Below, in pieces: positions 16,694 through 24,546 of a stretch of 37,005 bases of DNA (its first letter is position 1; the number at the start of each line of letters is the position of its first letter). Under the pieces are notes generated by a model, which was given only the letters and a program-made list of their open reading frames with translations, made no database searches and was not told the origin of the DNA. A program made the position numbers and the translations under genes. The stretch comes from an uncultured Collinsella sp. (lineage in GTDB: Bacteria; Actinomycetota; Coriobacteriia; Coriobacteriales; Coriobacteriaceae), in NCBI GenBank assembly GCA_905211615.1, contig CAJMBB010000003.1, positions 1-37,005 on the forward strand. Reading direction: 5' to 3'.

Positions 16694-17494
16694 CTAGTAC
16701 GGCTCAAACGAACCAATCACTCGGGACGACAGCTCAGCGCCCGCCTTCATACACGCCGGAATATCAAGGCCATCGATCACGCCCTTGGTAAACCCGGCAA
16801 TATACGAGTCGCCGGCACCCACGGTATTAACGACCTTCTCCGCCGGTACGACCCCGCACTCATAGAAGCGCTCACCGTCATAGGCAATGCTTCCCTTCTC
16901 GCCAAGCGTGGCAACCGCAACGCGCGGTCCCAATCCCTGCACGTGGCGTACCCAGTCTCGTAGCTCCGGAGTGTCCTCTTCAAACGACATGAACGCATAG
17001 TCTACGTAAGGAAAATGAGCCTCACATGCATATTCGGGATCCTGGCTGAACACCGAGAAGTCCATAACCACCGTCTTGCCCGCATCATGCCATTCGGGCA
17101 GGAGGTCCAAACAATTGCCAAACAGGTCGGTATGAATGATGTCATGTTCCAGGATAAACGCCCGGTCGTCTTCATTCGGTCGATATGTCTCCATTACGCC
17201 ATCGATTGCCTCGAGATGCACGCGATCGACGCCGTCTTTCAATGCCATGAGCATCACCGAGGTGTCGCCATCCTCCACCCGCAGATGTGAGATATCGAAC
17301 CCCTCGGCGGCCAGCGCCTCTCTCATCTTGTCTCCGTACTCGTCCTTGCCGACAACCGACACGGCGGATACCGAAACGCCCATTCGTGCAAGATGGATAC
17401 CCCAGTCAATGCCATTACCAGTCGGATAGAACACGCCGATGTTTTGATAGACGTCCGCACAGCAAAAACCAGCCGCACACGCTTTAATACCCAT
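16694..17494 (-). CDS. PfkB-family sugar kinase, second FrlD-like paralogue
   Basis: A ribokinase-fold kinase of 266 residues. It has the C-terminal PfkB signature VGAGDSYIAGF with catalytic Asp229, and the adenine-side strand VAVATLGEKGSIAYDG. Two positions differ from the neighbouring FrlD homologue. The substrate motif GGNAVN is TGNGID (residues 25-30), and the Asp that opens DTxGAGD is Asn223. Both suggest a different substrate. ATG at 17494 has GGAG eight bases upstream; TTG at 17506 is less likely because it would sit inside that site. It is the first gene after the internal hairpin at 17512 and leads the second half of the cluster. Overall similarity to fructoselysine kinases is clear; the substrate is not known. 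Confidence 0.88.
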   Translation of the reverse strand: MGIKACAAGFCCADVYQNIGVFYPTGNGIDWGIHLARMGVSVSAVSVVGKDEYGDKMREALAAEGFDISHLRVEDGDTSVMLMALKDGVDRVHLEAIDGVMETYRPNEDDRAFILEHDIIHTDLFGNCLDLLPEWHDAGKTVVMDFSVFSQDPEYACEAHFPYVDYAFMSFEEDTPELRDWVRHVQGLGPRVAVATLGEKGSIAYDGERFYECGVVPAEKVVNTVGAGDSYIAGFTKGVIDGLDIPACMKAGAELSSRVIGSFEPY

Positions 17495-17511
17495 ACTCTT
17501 CTCCAATGTTC

Positions 17512-17545
17512 AAAAGGGGACCCACCACATGGCGAGCCCCCTTTT
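17512..17545 (-). terminator. Internal hairpin inside the sugar cluster
   Basis: AAAAGGGG (17512-17519) pairs with CCCCTTTT (17538-17545), giving an 8-bp stem with an 18-base loop and TTTT at the 3' side on the minus strand. It lies 70 bases after the FrlD-like stop and 17 bases before the next start codon. It may partially terminate transcription and lower expression of the second half. Confidence 0.6.
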
Positions 17546-17615
17546 CGCGCTTCGCTTATTGTTTTGCATCGGCTGTCCAAGGCCTCATAGCCAGACCGCC
17601 GTACGCTTTCTTAAG

Positions 17616-18479
17616 CTATTCGACGATTGGTGCTCCGTGGCCCCAAGAACCTTCCATGCCGCACACGGTCGAAGCAAACCCGGCAGCAAAGTCGAGCGCG
17701 CGCTCGATGGCCTCGGCGCCATCCTCACCACGCTTGACGGAATCGAGATAGCACATCAAAAACGAGGTGAGGAACGAGTCGCCCGCCCCCATGGTGTCCT
17801 TCATGTCCGTTACCGGTTTAGCCAGCTGGCGGTAATAACGCTCGCCGTCGTAAGCAATGCAGCCCTCGGCGCCCGCCGTAGCCGACACAAAACGCGGACC
17901 CAGACCCTTCACCCATGCCAGACGCTCGCGAATCTCGTCCTCGCTCGCGGCATCCGCCGCACTAAAGAAAGCGAAATCGACGTAGGGCGCAATCTGCTCG
18001 TAGTACTCGTCGGTGGAGTCGTCCGAAAAGTCAAAAGAGACCGTGACGCCCGCAGCCTTCAACTTGGGCAGCTCGCGCTCGGTAAAGCAGTAGTTGCCCG
18101 AATGAACCACATCGAACTGCTTCATGTACGCAAGGTCAAAGCGATCGAGGACATAGCGCGCATCGCCACGGATACCGCCCTCGTTGGAGCCAAGGAAGAC
18201 ACGGTCACCGTCAACGACGGTCACGCGAGCCGCTCCGTTCTCGCCAATCATCTGCTCGCACTTGTCAAGCTCGATACCCTCATCCTCGAGGCTTGCAATG
18301 ACATGCTCGGCAGCGGCGTCATTGCCAAAAATGCCCATGTATGCAGAGCGTGCGGCGCCGCATTTCTTGGCATAAACGGCGAAGTTCACCGCATTGCCGC
18401 CGGGATACATGGTGTGGATATGCTCGTAGCGATCGACGACGTTGTCGCCAAATCCGAGCGCGTTAACGTTAAATGCCAT
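17616..18479 (-). CDS. frlD: Fructoselysine 6-kinase homologue (PfkB family)
   Basis: A kinase of 287 residues expected to phosphorylate an Amadori compound such as fructoselysine at the sugar 6-position. It has FrlD-like features throughout: GFGDNVVDRYEH, the substrate motif GGNAVN at residues 27-32, VTVSFDFSDDS, PYVDFAFFSA, and the PfkB signature DTMGAGDS at residues 228-235 with catalytic Asp. These match my recollection of E. coli FrlD. ATG at 18479 has AAGGGG eight bases upstream and lies 14 bases after the FrlB-like stop. Adjacency to FrlB and FrlC homologues strengthens the call; the exact amino acid part of the substrate is unresolved. Confidence 0.87.
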   Translation of the reverse strand: MAFNVNALGFGDNVVDRYEHIHTMYPGGNAVNFAVYAKKCGAARSAYMGIFGNDAAAEHVIASLEDEGIELDKCEQMIGENGAARVTVVDGDRVFLGSNEGGIRGDARYVLDRFDLAYMKQFDVVHSGNYCFTERELPKLKAAGVTVSFDFSDDSTDEYYEQIAPYVDFAFFSAADAASEDEIRERLAWVKGLGPRFVSATAGAEGCIAYDGERYYRQLAKPVTDMKDTMGAGDSFLTSFLMCYLDSVKRGEDGAEAIERALDFAAGFASTVCGMEGSWGHGAPIVE

Positions 18480-18493
18480 AGCCTTTGCCCCTT

Positions 18494-19462
18494 CTAGTAC
18501 TCGACAACACCCATATAGCGGCGGAAATCGGGATCGTGATCAAACACCTTGCCGCGTGCGGCGCGCAGCTCGCAGTTCATGGCGTAGAACAGCACCGGGT
18601 CCAGATAGGCACGGACGCTCGCCGGCACGGCTTCCATACCGTACTCCTTGGCATCAAGCACCATCAGCGTATCGGTATGCGTCTTAAGGAACGCCAGGGC
18701 GCGCTCGTCCATAGCACGGCACTCGCTGGAGCCCATCTGCAGGAAGTAAAAAACGCCATCCTGAGTAGCCTCGAAGGGGCCGTGGAAGTACTCGGCAGAG
18801 TGGATGTAGCTGCAGTGCTGCCACTGCATCTCCATAAGAGAGCAGATAGCGAAACCGTAGGTCTGGCTAAAGTTGGGACCGCTGCCCAGAATATAGAAGA
18901 ACTCGTGCTCCTGGCAAAGCTTGGCAAAGCGATCGCCCAGCTCGGCATTTACCTTCTCGCGTGCCGGAGGAAGAATCTTATCCATCTCAGCAATACCGGC
19001 ATACATATCGGCAAGATCGGCGTAGCCCTCCTGCTGATCGAGCAGCTCGGCCGCAAGCGACAGCGAAATGCCAGCGGGGACCTCGGCCTGCGGCACGCCC
19101 TCGCCCCACGGGTAGACCCACGTGGTCCACTTGCCGGAGTCAATCTTGGATCCAGCGTTGTCGGTCTGGGCGATCACCGTAGCGCCGGCAGCAAGGGCAA
19201 TCTCACAGCCCTCGACGACCTCGAGGGTGTTGCCACTGTGGCTGCAAGCAATGACCAGGGACTTCTCGCCCAGACGACGCGGACGCATGATATCGAACTC
19301 GCGAGCCGTATAGATATACGAAGTGAAGGTGGTTGCTTCGCGCTGCAGAAGCTCATGAGCCGGGATCAAATCGATCATGGAGCCACCGCAAGCAATCCAG
19401 TAGACGCTGTCGAACTTGCCCTTCTCGGCAATTGCCTCTTTGATCAGGTCGTGTGCGTTCAT
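18494..19462 (-). CDS. frlB: Fructosamine 6-phosphate deglycase homologue (SIS domains)
   Basis: A sugar isomerase (SIS) protein of 322 residues with two SIS domains. FrlB-type enzymes cleave fructoselysine 6-phosphate to glucose 6-phosphate and lysine. The first SIS domain has YWIACGGSMID and the phosphate-binding ACSHSGNT (residues 72-79). The second has FYILGSGPNFSQTYG, EMQWQH and HSAEYFHGPFEA. The C-terminal DPDFRRYMGVVEY closely matches the C terminus I recall for E. coli FrlB, which separates it from GlmS-type and GmhA-type proteins. ATG at 19462 has AAAGGA seven bases upstream; the extension to 19495 lacks one. The neighbours are FrlC upstream and FrlD downstream. Confidence 0.88.
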   Translation of the reverse strand: MNAHDLIKEAIAEKGKFDSVYWIACGGSMIDLIPAHELLQREATTFTSYIYTAREFDIMRPRRLGEKSLVIACSHSGNTLEVVEGCEIALAAGATVIAQTDNAGSKIDSGKWTTWVYPWGEGVPQAEVPAGISLSLAAELLDQQEGYADLADMYAGIAEMDKILPPAREKVNAELGDRFAKLCQEHEFFYILGSGPNFSQTYGFAICSLMEMQWQHCSYIHSAEYFHGPFEATQDGVFYFLQMGSSECRAMDERALAFLKTHTDTLMVLDAKEYGMEAVPASVRAYLDPVLFYAMNCELRAARGKVFDHDPDFRRYMGVVEY

Positions 19463-19524
19463 ATCCAGTTCCTTTCTTGTTTGGTCCACAATCAATGACG
19501 TTGGTTGCGTGGCCGATAGTTGTT

Positions 19525-20376
19525 TTAGTCAATCAGATATTTCTCGAATGCGGCCATGTTCTTGGCATCTGCCGCCGCCGGGTCATCGTAGTAACGACCG
19601 TCCGTGATTTCCTGGCCCAGCATGCCGTCGAAACCATGGGCGTTGAGCGTGGCAACGAAGGCGTCCATATCGTGCTTGCCATCGCCCCACACCAGATGGC
19701 CATACGGATCACCGTCGATAAAGTGCATCTCGTGAATTGCCCCATCACCAAAGGCTGCAAACCAGTCCTCGAGTGTCTCGCCCGCAACGCCCATCGCGGT
19801 TGTATCAACCATGGGCTGTAAGTACGGGCTCGCGACCTCGTCGATCATGCGCTTCGCATCGGAAACCGTCGTCACAAGGTTGCTCTCCTCGGGACGCAGG
19901 CTTTCCATCGTAAGCACCAGACCGTGCTCGCCGGCATACTCCGCCAGAATGGACATGTGCTCGCGGCTGCGCTTCCAGGCTTCCTCGCGGTCCTCGTCCC
20001 AGTCGCCCCAGCCCGAGTTGACGGACATACGGTCGCACCCAAGTACCTCGGCAAGCTCGATGCCGTGCTTAAAGTACGCCAGGCTGCGCTGTTCATGCAG
20101 CGGTTTGCGTGCGCAGTATTGCCAAGGATAGACAACATTCTCGGGGCACAGAGTACGATACCTAAGCCCACGGTCTGCAGCTTTTTTCGCCAGGACCTCA
20201 GCCTCAAAGTAGCCCGTATGGTCGAGTGTCACATGCGGCTCCGCACACCACAGCTCAATGGACTCAAAGCCCAAACGCTGCTGCACATCAAGGAAGTAAT
20301 CGAGCGACCACATGATGTAGTGGATATTCATGCCCGCAATCTGTTCGCGGCGCAGCGTCGGCTTGGATTCAGACAT
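19525..20376 (-). CDS. frlC: Fructoselysine 3-epimerase homologue (TIM barrel)
   Basis: A sugar-phosphate isomerase/epimerase-type TIM barrel of 283 residues. FrlC interconverts fructoselysine and psicoselysine. Matching segments to the E. coli protein as I recall it are GFESIELWCAEPHV, the CPENVVYPW region, LTMESLRPEESNLVTT with the metal-binding Glu, MVDTTAM with the metal-binding Asp, MHFIDGDPYGH, and LGQEITDG with the final Glu. All expected ligands for the divalent metal are present. ATG at 20376 has AAGGAGG six bases upstream, and that site lies within the last codons of the preceding amidohydrolase gene, so translation is probably coupled. A 62-base gap separates it from the FrlB homologue. 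Confidence 0.85.
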   Translation of the reverse strand: MSESKPTLRREQIAGMNIHYIMWSLDYFLDVQQRLGFESIELWCAEPHVTLDHTGYFEAEVLAKKAADRGLRYRTLCPENVVYPWQYCARKPLHEQRSLAYFKHGIELAEVLGCDRMSVNSGWGDWDEDREEAWKRSREHMSILAEYAGEHGLVLTMESLRPEESNLVTTVSDAKRMIDEVASPYLQPMVDTTAMGVAGETLEDWFAAFGDGAIHEMHFIDGDPYGHLVWGDGKHDMDAFVATLNAHGFDGMLGQEITDGRYYDDPAAADAKNMAAFEKYLID

Positions 20377-20377
20377 C

Positions 20378-21961
20378 TTATGCCTCCTTATTACGATCGA
20401 ACACGATTTGTCCGTCCGACATCGTCATATCAACCGAAAGATCGCGTGCGTCGCGATAATCGAGGTCGAACACATCCCGATCGAGCACGCAGATATCAGC
20501 AAGCTTGCCGACCTCGAGCGTACCTAGCTCGTCTTCGCGCATCAGATCGTACGCGCCCCCGGCAGTCCAAGCACGCAAGAGCTCGACAAGCGTCAGCGCG
20601 TTGGCCTCATTCACGGGCAGTCCATCGTCGAAGTATCCGCCGCACGCACTGTAGATTGACTCGCCCAGGCTCGGAATCAGCAGCGGCAAATCCGTACCAC
20701 AGCACACCGTGCATCCGGAATCTTCCATGCCGCGGCGATTCCAGCTGTGCAAAAGTCGCGTCTTGCCAATTTGTCGACGCATCATCGATAGGCAATCCTC
20801 GCGCCGGTCCAGCGTCAGAATCTGCGGATAGACCTCGCAAATTCCACCTAACTTGCCAAACTCGACAAGATCGGTCGGATCAGAGTTCTCGAGATCGGTA
20901 ATCGCATGGCGGCGAAGCAACCGTCCATGCTCGTCTCGAGGCAGCGAGGCATAGAGCGCCACGGTGCGACGAACGGCGCCATCGCCCTGGCAATGCAAGG
21001 AATATCGGAAGCCGTCAGCATCAATTGCGCGCAGCTCGTTCTCAATCAGATCCCACTCGGGCTCCTCGACAACCGTCTTGCCGGCAGCGCCCGCATCGGC
21101 CGTGTCCTCATAGGGGTCAATCATCTCGGCAAGCCCCGCCCATACGCCGCGATCGGTCATACGGTTGAAGCCAGAAAAACGAACGAACGGTCCCCGGAAG
21201 CGCTCTCGTGCCTCGCGGGCATATGCCAGATTTGCACCGGCACCCACCGGCTGCGACATCATAGAGACGCGAACCGTCAGCTCACCAGATTCCTCACGGC
21301 GAGCCATTTCGTCGGCAAAACCGTAGTAGTCATCAAACGCCATCTCCTTGATGGCGGTAACGCCGCGCTCGTTAAGCATGCTCATGTAGTCCGAATACCC
21401 CGCACGTACCTCGAGCAGCGCGAGGAAATCGCTCATCATGCGCCAGATCTTCTCGGCATAGCACGCCTGGGGTGTAAAGCCGTATCGTGCACTGGCGGCA
21501 GCATTGAGAACGCAGGTCTCCGCACCCGGTGTAAAGCAGACGACAGGGATATCGCCAAAACAATCGTCAAACACAGCTGCCGTATTTGCGTTCTCGGCAT
21601 CCGATGCCAACGTTTCGGGTAGGCTGTGGCCAAAAGCCGCCGCGCAATCCGGATGATCTTCTTTCCATGCACGCAAGAGCGACACGGCCTCTTTGGCATC
21701 AGCGATGCCGGACAGATCAGACCCCAACGTCCGCAGCGCCCAGCCTGTATAGAAGGTATGCACATCGATCAGGCCAGGCATGACGGTGCGGTCGCCCAGG
21801 TCAACTACCTCGTCCGCTTGGGTCAAATACGAAGTTACCTCACACTTGGTGCCAACAGCCTCAATTCGATTGCCACGGACCGCTACGAAACCTTCAAACG
21901 GCAGGTCCCCCGTACCGGTAAAGACGCTCTTAGACGTCAGGACCGTCAAACGATCAGACAT
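20378..21961 (-). CDS. Amidohydrolase-3 (YtcJ-like) protein with altered metal site
   Basis: A protein of 527 residues. The N-terminal beta-sandwich leads into TVMPGLIDVH, and the C terminus has GTLEVGKLADICVLDRDVFDL, both typical of amidohydrolase-3 proteins. Members usually hydrolyse N-acyl, formyl or cyclic amide bonds. The strand-1 HxH is HTF here (His68, Phe70), and the usual IEH after the RH strand reads ITD. The later HCQGDGAV and CCGTDLPLL segments are kept. The protein may bind one metal or none. ATG at 21961 has AGGTGG five bases upstream, which overlaps the transporter stop. A role in releasing the amino acid part of an Amadori compound or a blocked derivative is plausible but unproven. 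Confidence 0.85.
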   Translation of the reverse strand: MSDRLTVLTSKSVFTGTGDLPFEGFVAVRGNRIEAVGTKCEVTSYLTQADEVVDLGDRTVMPGLIDVHTFYTGWALRTLGSDLSGIADAKEAVSLLRAWKEDHPDCAAAFGHSLPETLASDAENANTAAVFDDCFGDIPVVCFTPGAETCVLNAAASARYGFTPQACYAEKIWRMMSDFLALLEVRAGYSDYMSMLNERGVTAIKEMAFDDYYGFADEMARREESGELTVRVSMMSQPVGAGANLAYAREARERFRGPFVRFSGFNRMTDRGVWAGLAEMIDPYEDTADAGAAGKTVVEEPEWDLIENELRAIDADGFRYSLHCQGDGAVRRTVALYASLPRDEHGRLLRRHAITDLENSDPTDLVEFGKLGGICEVYPQILTLDRREDCLSMMRRQIGKTRLLHSWNRRGMEDSGCTVCCGTDLPLLIPSLGESIYSACGGYFDDGLPVNEANALTLVELLRAWTAGGAYDLMREDELGTLEVGKLADICVLDRDVFDLDYRDARDLSVDMTMSDGQIVFDRNKEA

Positions 21962-21970
21962 CACAACCAC

Positions 21971-23434
21971 CTACACCGGAAGCATGCCAGAGATTGCCGT
22001 TACGATCAGGCCAAAGACGACCATGAAAATGAAGAACTTCCAAATGGTCTTCCACCATTGGCCAAACGAAATCTTAGACACGGCAAGGCCGGCGACCGTC
22101 ATGCCCGCCACGGGACTGATAGTGTTGATGGTCTGATTAGCAAACTGGAGCGCGGTAACGGCAGCCTCGGGATTGAGGCCCATAAGCTCGGTCAGCGGAC
22201 CCATGACGGGCATGGTGAGCGCCGCAAGTCCAGAACTCGAAGGAACCAGCAAAGAGAGCAGGCCAAGGACGATATACATAAACGTGGTGTAGACGGCGGC
22301 GGGTGCACCGGCGAGCGCAGTAGCGAGCGCCTGGAGGATGGTGTCGATGATCATGCCGCCCTCGGCGATGACCAGAATGCCGCGAGCGATACCGATAACG
22401 ATGGCGGCGTACGCAAAGTCGGCGAGACCCTTAACGAACTCCTCAGCGATCGTCTGCTGGTCAAGACCGCCCAGGATACCGGCAAGCAAGCCCATGCCAA
22501 GAAACACGGCGGAAATCTCATTCATGTACCAGCCCTGGGTAACAAGACCCCAGACGATGATGCCCATACCGCAAGCAAAATCGATAAGCACGAGCTTCTG
22601 ACGGATAGTGAACTCTTCCTCGATGGAGGCATCGGTCACAGAAAACTCAACACGCTTGAGCTTATCGTCCTCGTACGTAATGGACGACTCGGGATTTTTC
22701 TTTACACGCATGGCGTAGCGCATGGCCCATGCGATACCGACGGCAGTGAAGATGACCCAAGAAACGGCGCGCAGCCACAGCTGAGGATTGCCCTCGATAC
22801 CAATGATGCCTTGGGCGATCAAAACATTAAACGGGTCGATGGTCGAAGCACAATATCCCAGGTTAGGACCAAGGAAGCAGATGATAAACGCCGTCATCGA
22901 GTCATACCCGATACCCATCATGATGGGAATGAAGATGGCATAGAACGGTAGGGCTTCCTCAGACATACCAAACGTAGTGCCGCAAATGGACAGCAGCGTC
23001 ATCGTGATGGGAATGATGAGGATGTCCTTGTTCTTGAGCTTTTTAATCACACGGCTCATGCCGGCATTCAAAGCGTTGGTCTTGGTGATGATTGCGAACG
23101 ATCCGCCAATCAATAAGACGAACGCAACGACATCGGCAGCCTCCTGGATGCCCTTGGTGGGCGCTTGCAGGACCGCGAAGATATCTTGACCCAGATTGAT
23201 GGTCTCGCCGGTCTCGGAATCGGTGTAGTTCTTATCGACCTGTTCATAGGTTCCAGCAACGGCGACTTCACGCTCGCCCGCCGCTGTCGAAATTGTCTTG
23301 CGCTGATACTGACCAGAGGGAACGATCCAAGTCAGGACCGCAAAGACAACGATCAGCAAGAACATGATCGTATAGACATGCGGTAATTTGAACTTAAAAC
23401 GTCTGTTTGTCTTCTTCGCCTTCGTATCTGACAT
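21971..23434 (-). CDS. YfcC/DcuC-family transporter
   Basis: An integral membrane protein of 487 residues with about 11-13 hydrophobic segments. After a basic N terminus (MSDTKAKKTNRRFKFKLPHVY) the first helix is followed by WIVPSGQYQR, a hallmark of the YfcC family. The two re-entrant-like regions are CGTTFGMSEEALPFYAIFIP and LLSLLVPSSSGLAALTMPVM. YfcC relatives carry C4-dicarboxylates, basic amino acids or peptides by ion coupling. As the first gene of an Amadori-type cluster it most likely imports the glycated amino acid. E. coli FrlA belongs to a different (APC) family, so this would be a non-orthologous replacement. ATG at 23434 has GGAGG five bases upstream. Confidence 0.9.
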   Translation of the reverse strand: MSDTKAKKTNRRFKFKLPHVYTIMFLLIVVFAVLTWIVPSGQYQRKTISTAAGEREVAVAGTYEQVDKNYTDSETGETINLGQDIFAVLQAPTKGIQEAADVVAFVLLIGGSFAIITKTNALNAGMSRVIKKLKNKDILIIPITMTLLSICGTTFGMSEEALPFYAIFIPIMMGIGYDSMTAFIICFLGPNLGYCASTIDPFNVLIAQGIIGIEGNPQLWLRAVSWVIFTAVGIAWAMRYAMRVKKNPESSITYEDDKLKRVEFSVTDASIEEEFTIRQKLVLIDFACGMGIIVWGLVTQGWYMNEISAVFLGMGLLAGILGGLDQQTIAEEFVKGLADFAYAAIVIGIARGILVIAEGGMIIDTILQALATALAGAPAAVYTTFMYIVLGLLSLLVPSSSGLAALTMPVMGPLTELMGLNPEAAVTALQFANQTINTISPVAGMTVAGLAVSKISFGQWWKTIWKFFIFMVVFGLIVTAISGMLPV

Positions 23435-23494
23435 AGATACCTCCAAAGAACTCGAGACTGCATCGCATCTCGCTTCAACGCTTGCACAAGGCAA

Positions 23495-23513
23495 ACGTTC
23501 TATGACGTTCTAT
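23495..23513. promoter_or_regulatory. Direct-repeat operator candidate for the GntR regulator
   Basis: The 9-mer ACGTTCTAT occurs twice, at 23495-23503 and 23505-23513, with a 10-base period, so both copies face the same side of the helix. It starts immediately downstream of the proposed -10 box and 61 bases before the transporter start. This position suits repression. Confidence 0.55.
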
Positions 23514-23542
23514 AGATTACCAGCAGCTTTTCTCGTCATCAA
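23514..23542 (-). promoter_or_regulatory. Candidate promoter of the sugar cluster
   Basis: On the minus strand TTGATG (23537-23542) and TAATCT (23514-23519) are 17 bases apart. The -35 box is a fair match and the -10 box a poor one. An alternative -10 is TATAGA overlapping the repeat. Confidence 0.4.
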
Positions 23543-23608
23543 GATAATTTCAAACTGATTGCCGCAACGCGGTTGAACGGTTGCGTTTGCGCCGTGAACG
23601 GTATGGAA

Positions 23609-23636
23609 ACGCCCGGTGAGATGATCCACCGGGCGT
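23609..23636 (-). terminator. Terminator of the gntR gene
   Basis: A perfect 10-bp stem, ACGCCCGGTG (23609-23618) with CACCGGGCGT (23627-23636), has an 8-base loop. It follows the GntR stop by about 16 bases and shows that the regulator is transcribed apart from the cluster. The T-tract is short. Confidence 0.8.
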
Positions 23637-23652
23637 CTCCATTCGCAATGTC

Positions 23653-24396
23653 CTAGATGTCAAAAACGTAGCGAGACCCAACGATCCGCTGACGACCGAT
23701 GATAAACGGCCGCCGCTGCTCATCAAAGAAGAAGGCTTCCATATAAAACAAGGGTTCGCCAACGGGAACCGCCAGCAACCGAGCGACCTCGGGCGATGCG
23801 CACGCGATCTCGAGCGTGCACGGGTCGGTAAACGCAGGCGTCCGCCCCGTCCGGTTGCGCACGAACTCAAAAATGGATTGGTTAGATAGAGGCGCCGTTG
23901 ATAGATAGGCGTTGTCCTCGTAAACGTATATGTTGTTCTCAAGCATGACAGGGACGCCATCGGCAGTACGCACGCGCTCAACGCAAATCAAGTCAGTTCC
24001 AACGGGAACACCAAAGAACTGTGCTTCGGTGGAATCCGCCGGCAGTATCTTTCTCGAAATGACACACGCCCCCGGTTCCATTCCGTTAGCGCGGCATGCG
24101 TCCGAAAAACTCTGGACGTCATCCTTCTGGCGAATCTTGCGCTTGAGCTTGGGGGCATTGACAAACGTGCCTTTCCCCTGTCGCTTCGTTAGATAGCCCT
24201 GTTGGACGAGCTCCTCAATAGCGCGTCGCACGGTAACGCGGCCAACTTTATAGCTCTCAGCCAATTCGAATTCGTTGGGTATCCGCGCACCTGCCTTGTA
24301 GGCACCGGAGTTGATTTCGTTTTTAATGATATCAATGACCTGTTGGTACAGCGGTATCGCTGCTTTACCGTCAGTTAGCCCTTCAGTCGGTGGCAT
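23653..24396 (-). CDS. GntR/HutC-family transcriptional regulator
   Basis: A regulator of 247 residues. The N-terminal winged helix reads PLYQQVIDIIKNEINSGAY with the recognition region YKVGRVTVRRAIEELVQQG and wing LTKRQGKGTFV. The C-terminal UTRA effector domain spans about residues 90-240 (ENNIYVYEDNAYL, GEPLFYMEAFFFDEQ). HutC-type proteins bind sugar phosphates or amino acid derivatives and usually repress their neighbours. FrlR of E. coli is of the same family, which supports control of the FrlBCD-like genes by a glycated amino acid or its 6-phosphate. ATG at 24396 has GAGAGGG upstream. It is transcribed in the same direction as the cluster but has its own terminator. Confidence 0.9.
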   Translation of the reverse strand: MPPTEGLTDGKAAIPLYQQVIDIIKNEINSGAYKAGARIPNEFELAESYKVGRVTVRRAIEELVQQGYLTKRQGKGTFVNAPKLKRKIRQKDDVQSFSDACRANGMEPGACVISRKILPADSTEAQFFGVPVGTDLICVERVRTADGVPVMLENNIYVYEDNAYLSTAPLSNQSIFEFVRNRTGRTPAFTDPCTLEIACASPEVARLLAVPVGEPLFYMEAFFFDEQRRPFIIGRQRIVGSRYVFDI

Positions 24397-24423
24397 ATAC
24401 CCTCTCCCAGCGCAATTACGTCT

Positions 24424-24462
24424 AAAACGGGCTTAAGGGCATTCAACAAGTCCTTAAGCCCG
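24424..24462 (-). terminator. Terminator after the HAD hydrolase gene
   Basis: An 11-bp stem, CGGGCTTAAGG (24428-24438) with CCTTAAGCCCG (24452-24462), has a 13-base loop and TTTT on the minus strand. It lies between the HAD stop at 24547 and the GntR start. Confidence 0.9.
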
Positions 24463-24546
24463 CATTAGCTTAAAGTATGCTAGGTGTCGCACCAAAATGT
24501 CGGGTATTTACTCATCGGACCCGAAAAACGCGCAACTAACGCGCTC

